Notes under the pieces: model-generated | Seen by the model: only the letters and a program-made list of their open reading frames with translations | Databases searched by the model: none | Told to the model about the DNA's origin: nothing | In this document: positions 60,421 to 64,000 of the stretch, piece by piece | How the letters are laid out: the number at the start of each line of letters is the position of its first letter | Position numbering within the stretch: the stretch's first letter is position 1 | Position numbers and translations under genes: made by a program | Assembly: GCA_021772055.1 (NCBI GenBank) | Contig: JAETNR010000016.1 | Span: 16,087 to 80,086 of the forward strand | Origin: Blautia sp. | GTDB lineage: Bacteria; Bacillota; Clostridia; Lachnospirales; Lachnospiraceae | Length of the DNA: 64,000 nt | Direction: 5' to 3'

Positions 60421-61707
60421 TTATTTACAATACTCTTCTTTAGGAGCAATTTTTATCACGAGGCTGAGCACCCCTAAGATAATATAACAGATCATGCTTC
60501 CGAAATAAGTGCTTTCAATGTCACTGCCTCTTTGAAAAACAGCATGACAGAAATTAATAAAGTATACGGACACAAAATTCCCAAGGCTCAGCGATGCGAT
60601 AAGAAGCGTGGATGTAACAGGCGCCAGGGTGCTGCAGGCCGTTTTTCCGTTATAAAACTGAAAAACAGACATCATAGTATTGAAGGAAAGTCCCGCAAGC
60701 ACAACACCGATGAGAACCGTCGGGAGAGTGGGCAGATATACAATTAATGCCATACCAGCTGCAAAAACGATACACATCACTCCCAGGATCCTGTTTTTCA
60801 GCCTTTTCACAAGCGGATGGAAAACCAGACTGACCAGGACTCCGGCAAGGTTATAAGCGGAGGTTATGATCCCGGCGAGAAAGGCAGAGCCGATTTTATT
60901 GGACGCCATGTAAGAGGACATCCCGGAAAGCAGCGGATACAAAGCCGCAGTGGCAATAAACTGCATAACAATATAATAAATCACGCGCCAGTTAAGCTTT
61001 GCTCTGATTGTTTTTTCCATGGGACGCCCAGAGTCTCCAAAGGACTTATGACCCGATACGAAGGAAACGGAGCCGGCAATCCTTTTCGGTTCCTTCAGAT
61101 AAAAAATCATAATTTCCAAAGGAATCACTGCCAGAATATTAATAAGAAAAGGAAAATTCCACCCAAGTCCTGCAAGGAACCCCACAATCGGTCCGGCAGC
61201 CATAGCACCTGCATTCATCAGGCTTGATCCGAAACCAATGATCCTTGCCTGCTCTTCTCCCGGAACAGATGCCAGAATAAAGGAATTACGCATAGCAATA
61301 AATCCAACACCGACACCCACAAATGCCCGGAAAAACAAAACAAGCATCCAATTGGATGAAAAGAAAAACGGAGCGATTCCTGCAAACATAATAAGTGCAG
61401 TTCCGAAAATTGCGCAGAAACGATAACTGATTTTCTTCCCGACCACACTTCCGATCAGAATCGTAACCGGAAGGGAGACAAGGGAAGGCAGGGAAGTAAC
61501 CAGCCGAACCGTTGTGGCAGAAAGCTGCGGCCAGGCATCCATCATGGTCTGCACAGCAGCATTCATAAAGGAACCCGCCCCCGAAAACAAAAAGATAGAG
61601 AGAATCGCAATATTCCCCACACCCAATGCCCTGAAACCTGCCTCCAAGGAGCAGAAAGTGCATGATTTCCGAAAAGAAAATTGTTTTATCTGATTTTTCG
61701 ATGCCAT
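60421..61707 (-). CDS. MFS transporter
   Basis: 428 residues from ATG 61707 (CAGGAGGTAAATTT upstream; the longer frame to 61749 has none). Twelve membrane segments. MFS elements: ALGVGNIAILSIFLFSGAGSFMNAAVQTMMDAW, MFAGIAPFFFSSNWMLVLFFRAFVGVGVGFIAMRNSFILA (the motif-A/RxG-type loop region) and RIIGFGSSLMNAGAMAAGPIVGFLAGLGWNF. Substrate unknown; an unusual Cys-rich N-terminal stretch (FRKSCTFCSLEAG) precedes helix 1. It is convergent with the rhamnosidase cluster and divergent from palindromic element copy 2, so it may import a sugar or glycoside or export an aglycone. Confidence 0.88.
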   Translation of the reverse strand: MASKNQIKQFSFRKSCTFCSLEAGFRALGVGNIAILSIFLFSGAGSFMNAAVQTMMDAWPQLSATTVRLVTSLPSLVSLPVTILIGSVVGKKISYRFCAIFGTALIMFAGIAPFFFSSNWMLVLFFRAFVGVGVGFIAMRNSFILASVPGEEQARIIGFGSSLMNAGAMAAGPIVGFLAGLGWNFPFLINILAVIPLEIMIFYLKEPKRIAGSVSFVSGHKSFGDSGRPMEKTIRAKLNWRVIYYIVMQFIATAALYPLLSGMSSYMASNKIGSAFLAGIITSAYNLAGVLVSLVFHPLVKRLKNRILGVMCIVFAAGMALIVYLPTLPTVLIGVVLAGLSFNTMMSVFQFYNGKTACSTLAPVTSTLLIASLSLGNFVSVYFINFCHAVFQRGSDIESTYFGSMICYIILGVLSLVIKIAPKEEYCK

Positions 61708-61841
61708 AAATTTACCTCCTGTATCGTGATAGTAAAGAATCAATTCCATGCCTGTATTATAAATTCTATTTGAAGAAAAAAATATGGCTTCACATAATCT
61801 ATTTATTTGACTTTTTTTAACCTAAAAAACGACAACCAGGA
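61708..61841. other. spacer upstream of the MFS gene
   Basis: AT-rich, no ORF; holds the MFS RBS (minus strand) and presumably its promoter. No operator recognised. Confidence 0.4.
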
Positions 61842-62091
61842 CGGGAAGCATTTCAGGGGAGGGGGAGTGGCATCGGTCTTATGCGGGCTGCATTTGCAGG
61901 AGCCTTAGAAACAGTTAGTTCGCTGTGCCTCTGCGTTGTTCAGAAAATCCGTGCTGTCTGAGCCGTCAGGCGAGTTCACGGATTTTCTGAACGCTTTTAG
62001 CAGAAGTACAGGGAACTTACTGCTTCTTGTGCTCCGAAACCGCAGCCCGCATAAGACCGGTGCCGCTCCCCCTCCCCTGAAATGCTTCCCG
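61842..62091 (+). repeat. 250-nt palindromic element, copy 2
   Basis: Outer arms 61842-61891 and 62042-62091 (50 nt each) pair with only two G-T deviations. Inner stem GTTCAGAAAATCCGTG (61938-61953) pairs perfectly with CACGGATTTTCTGAAC (61977-61992) around a 23-nt loop that matches the copy-1 loop in 22 of 23 positions when oriented. The central region is nearly the reverse complement of copy 1 (13920-14177), whereas the outer arms share only a CATTTCA/GGGG-like start. Its sense strand points at the SDR gene at 62320. Identity unknown. Confidence 0.85.
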
Positions 62092-62319
62092 GCCGTCCCC
62101 TTTGCCCTCCAATCCCCTATTGCCCGGAATATTCTCATGCAGTATAATAAAACCAGATATCAATCCGGAAGGCGGCACATGGGAAATTATCTGAATCCTG
62201 GAAACGAAAAGTTTGCCAGAGTGATGGTGTGGCGGTGAATACGGCAGCAGCCTCTGACTGGAGAATTGTTTCCAAAGAATTAAGATTACAGAAAGTAGAA
62301 CAGGAAGGAAAAAGGGTAA
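62092..62319 (+). other. spacer between palindromic element and SDR gene
   Basis: No supported gene. It contains the putative RBS GGAAGGAAAAAGGG before ATG 62320. A short open frame through 62238 is not protein-like. Confidence 0.4.
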
Positions 62320-63027
62320 ATGTTTAAAAATAAAATTGCAGTTGTAACGGGCGGTGCAGGAGGAATAGGGAAAGCCATTGTTTCAGAATTCAGAAGAAGC
62401 GGGGCGGAAACAGCAGTTATTGATATCATACAGAATGATTATTTTACAGGAGATATTTCCAAACAGGCCGTTCTGGAAGCCTTTTCTAAAAAAGTGATTG
62501 CGGATTACGGTCATGTAGACTTTTTGATTAACAATGCACCTCCTGTAATGAGAGGAATTTCCCAATGCACATATGAAGAGTTTAACCTGGCTTTGCAGGT
62601 TGGTGTAACAGCTCCGTTTTATCTTGCAAAGTTATTTATGCCGTATTTTTCAGAAGGAGCTTCAATTATCAATATTTCTTCTTCCAGAGACCGTATGAGC
62701 CAGCCTCAGACAGAAAGTTATACGGCTGCAAAAGGCGGAATTTCTGCACTTACTCATGCGCTTGCTGTGAGTCTTGCAGGAAAAGTGCGTGTAAACTCTA
62801 TTTCTCCGGGATGGATCGATACAGATTATACAGAATATTCCGGACCGGATGCTGTGCAGCAGCCGGTGTACCGTGTTGGAAATCCAATGGATATTGCTAA
62901 TATGGTATTATATCTCTGTTCTGATAAAGCAGGGTTTATTACAGGAGAAAATATCTGTATTGACGGCGGAATGACAAAGCAGATGATTTACCATAATGAC
63001 TTTGGATGGAAGCTTGAGCAGTCATAA
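62320..63027 (+). CDS. short-chain dehydrogenase/reductase
   Basis: 235 residues of the classical SDR family: nucleotide-binding VVTGGAGGIGKAI at residues 8-20, FLINNAPPVMRG (NNAx motif), INISSSRDRMSQPQTESYTAAKGG with Ser, Tyr and Lys of the active site, and the C-terminal NSISPGWIDTDY and FITGENICIDGGM. It oxidises or reduces an alcohol/ketone with NAD(P). The substrate cannot be read. It lies 229 bp downstream of palindromic element copy 2 and 90 bp before a small conserved protein gene. Confidence 0.93.
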   Translation: MFKNKIAVVTGGAGGIGKAIVSEFRRSGAETAVIDIIQNDYFTGDISKQAVLEAFSKKVIADYGHVDFLINNAPPVMRGISQCTYEEFNLALQVGVTAPFYLAKLFMPYFSEGASIINISSSRDRMSQPQTESYTAAKGGISALTHALAVSLAGKVRVNSISPGWIDTDYTEYSGPDAVQQPVYRVGNPMDIANMVLYLCSDKAGFITGENICIDGGMTKQMIYHNDFGWKLEQS

Positions 63028-63117
63028 GGAGGCTGGGAATCTGGCTTTATAGCCATATAGCTGAATATGTTTTTGGAAAATAGTGAAAATGAAATTATTT
63101 TACGAGGAGATACGAAA

Positions 63118-63405
63118 ATGGAAATTGCAGAAATGTTGGATGAATTAAAAAGAAAAGCAATGGCTGATCCAATTCTGAAAAAAGAAATACTGGAAACAAG
63201 ATCCGATGTGCATCCGGTTTCCGCCTTTTGCGGAAAATGCAGAGAGCTTGGGTATCCGATTTATGACATGGATCTGATTCAGGCAGGAGAAGAATTTTAT
63301 GCCGCTATGAAGCGGAGCACCAATGGAGGAGGAGAAAATTCTCCCATGCTGGAAGGGGAGGATGACTTTTACGAGTTGTTTTTCGCGGGCCTGGAAAATG
63401 CTTAG
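63118..63405 (+). CDS. small conserved protein, Nif11-like, with STNGGGENSP motif
   Basis: 95 residues from ATG 63118 (ACGAGGAG upstream; the longer frame from 63067 has a poor start). Sequence: helical LDELKRKAMADPILKKEILETR, then PVSAFCGKCRELGYPIYDMDLIQAGEEFYAAMKRSTNGGGENSP and an acidic end (EGEDDFYELFFAGL). The first part resembles Nif11-type helical leaders (ADPxLKKEIL, GYPIY). The STNGGGENSP motif is one I have seen in small clostridial proteins of unknown role. It has no signal peptide and no RiPP maturase neighbour in this window. Function not known. Confidence 0.6.
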   Translation: MEIAEMLDELKRKAMADPILKKEILETRSDVHPVSAFCGKCRELGYPIYDMDLIQAGEEFYAAMKRSTNGGGENSPMLEGEDDFYELFFAGLENA

Positions 63406-63465
63406 GACATTTTTGAAAGGGCATTGCGGACGTGTGGGTTAAAATTTTTTTATTTAAGCAAATAA

Positions 63466-63606
63466 TCATTGACTTTTACCTGGATTAAAGAGAATCTGAA
63501 AGGAAAGGTTTGCATTGACCTTGCTATAGACCGGCAGACGATTACTCCTTTTGGTACTGAGAAGGAAATTGAGAACCTGATCGCAGGGGAGGATATTGCG
63601 GACTAG
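63466..63606 (+). pseudogene. fragment of a uroporphyrinogen-decarboxylase-like protein
   Basis: A 46-codon frame from 63466 reads SLTFTWIKENLKGKVCIDLA followed by IDRQTITPFGTEKEIENLI and ends in GEDIAD at TAG 63604. The DLAIDRQTITPFGTxxEI pattern is that of the C-terminal part of URO-D/MtaA-type proteins (cobalamin-dependent methyltransferase relatives). Everything before and after it is gone. Family assignment is from pattern memory. Confidence 0.5.
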
Positions 63607-63656
63607 ATGGACTGTATGGACATAGTAATACCGTATGGACTGAATGAGTTTAGTGA

Positions 63657-63824
63657 CCTTCATTCGTAAAGGATAAAAAAACAAGAGAAAATGTGAAAAA
63701 CTTTTTTCAGAAATATTGTTGGGATTATATATCGTTATATGCAAAGGATGATATAGAGGTATTGTGGCAAAATAGTAAGAATAGAGTTCACGAGTGGATT
63801 GAAAAAGCTATTAAAGGACATTGA
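63657..63824 (+). pseudogene. C-terminal fragment of an unrecognised protein
   Basis: An open frame without start codon ending ...TRENVKNFFQKYCWDYISLYAK then DDIEVLWQNSKNRVHEWIEKAIKGH. It has the composition of a real protein (helical, aromatic-rich), in contrast to the surrounding AT-rich sequence. No family is recognised. Confidence 0.3.
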
Positions 63825-64000
63825 ATTGTTGGAATGAGGGCGTAAAAAATCTTGTGTCTTCGGAAAATAAATCTTTCTGATAAAAATTAGATATGTAAAA
63901 TTTTGCTGTCGAGTTTAAGATTCTGTTGTTGTCGAATCTTTCTTTCTATTTACAGTATAACCATATGAGAAGATTTTATACATCCTTTTTGATTTTTTTG

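Larger units (their letters stand above)
63406..64000. other. gene-fragment region at the window end
   Basis: Only two fragments (63466-63606 and 63657-63824) can be read as protein-like. The remainder, including 63825-64000, is AT-rich and shows no convincing ORF, RNA gene or repeat. Confidence 0.5.

Noticed and set aside
1..64000. tRNA, rRNA, CRISPR array, IS element with transposase and inverted ends, prophage
   Set aside because: None found on reading both strands. The Rpn genes are the only transposase-like proteins and have no recognisable terminal repeats.

Overview
The window looks like a chromosomal segment of a strictly anaerobic, gut-type Gram-positive bacterium of the class Clostridia, most likely Lachnospiraceae (Blautia-like). 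The signs are rubrerythrin-based oxygen defence under a PerR-like regulator, AraC/YesMN-controlled sugar ABC operons with cytoplasmic glycosidases, choline-binding-type wall repeats, Gram-positive ribosome binding sites and moderate GC. There is no rRNA or tRNA gene to fix the genus, so this is inference.

Layout. 1-7.4 kb: a LacI-type repressor faces an operon for a NagB-family isomerase, NagA, a class II aldolase, a TauE-type exporter, LarC (first domain only) and a LarA-family racemase. 7.6-14.2 kb: an accessory stretch with a deleted AAA ATPase, a DUF3795 protein, an ECF sigma/anti-sigma/lipoprotein set, a decayed GH2 beta-galactosidase, a C69 dipeptidase, an Rpn-type nuclease and a 258-nt palindromic element. 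14.3-19.7 kb: an M20 peptidase, the core operon rpmG-secE-nusG-rplK-rplA, a D-Ala-D-Ala carboxypeptidase and an AraC regulator. 19.9-25.2 kb: a MATE exporter and a TPP-riboswitch operon (ThiXYZ-like ABC transporter plus a TatD-like hydrolase). 25.2-27.7 kb: rubrerythrin, reverse rubrerythrin, PerR-like regulator and an Rpn relic. 27.9-41.05 kb: an OmpR-type two-component system, then a YesM/YesN pair facing an oligosaccharide ABC operon with GH95 and GH43 enzymes. 41.05-52 kb: recombination debris, a ten-kilobase cell-surface cluster (three transglutaminase-fold secreted proteins, an MBOAT/DHHW acetylation pair, SH3 and wall-binding proteins) and a broken PBECR4-like gene. 52-62 kb: an exonuclease, a DsbA-family protein, an aldo/keto reductase, then an AraC-controlled alpha-L-rhamnosidase cluster with an Fe-S aldo/keto reductase, an Fe-S flavoprotein and an MFS transporter. 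61.8-64 kb: a second copy of the palindromic element, an SDR, a small conserved protein and gene fragments.

The most unusual signal is the pair of long palindromic elements (13920-14177 and 61842-62091, opposite orientation). Their loop and inner stem are nearly identical, their outer stems differ in sequence yet stay self-complementary in each copy, and all three mismatches checked in the outer arms and apical stem become G-U pairs in one transcription sense. That looks like a dispersed structured RNA or a mobile hairpin. Other points: a LarC without its second domain, a TatD-type hydrolase in a thiamine-salvage operon, duplicated leaders before rplK and rplA, and a relic at 41.05-41.43 kb made by a microhomology deletion of a unit still present at 51.3-52.0 kb.
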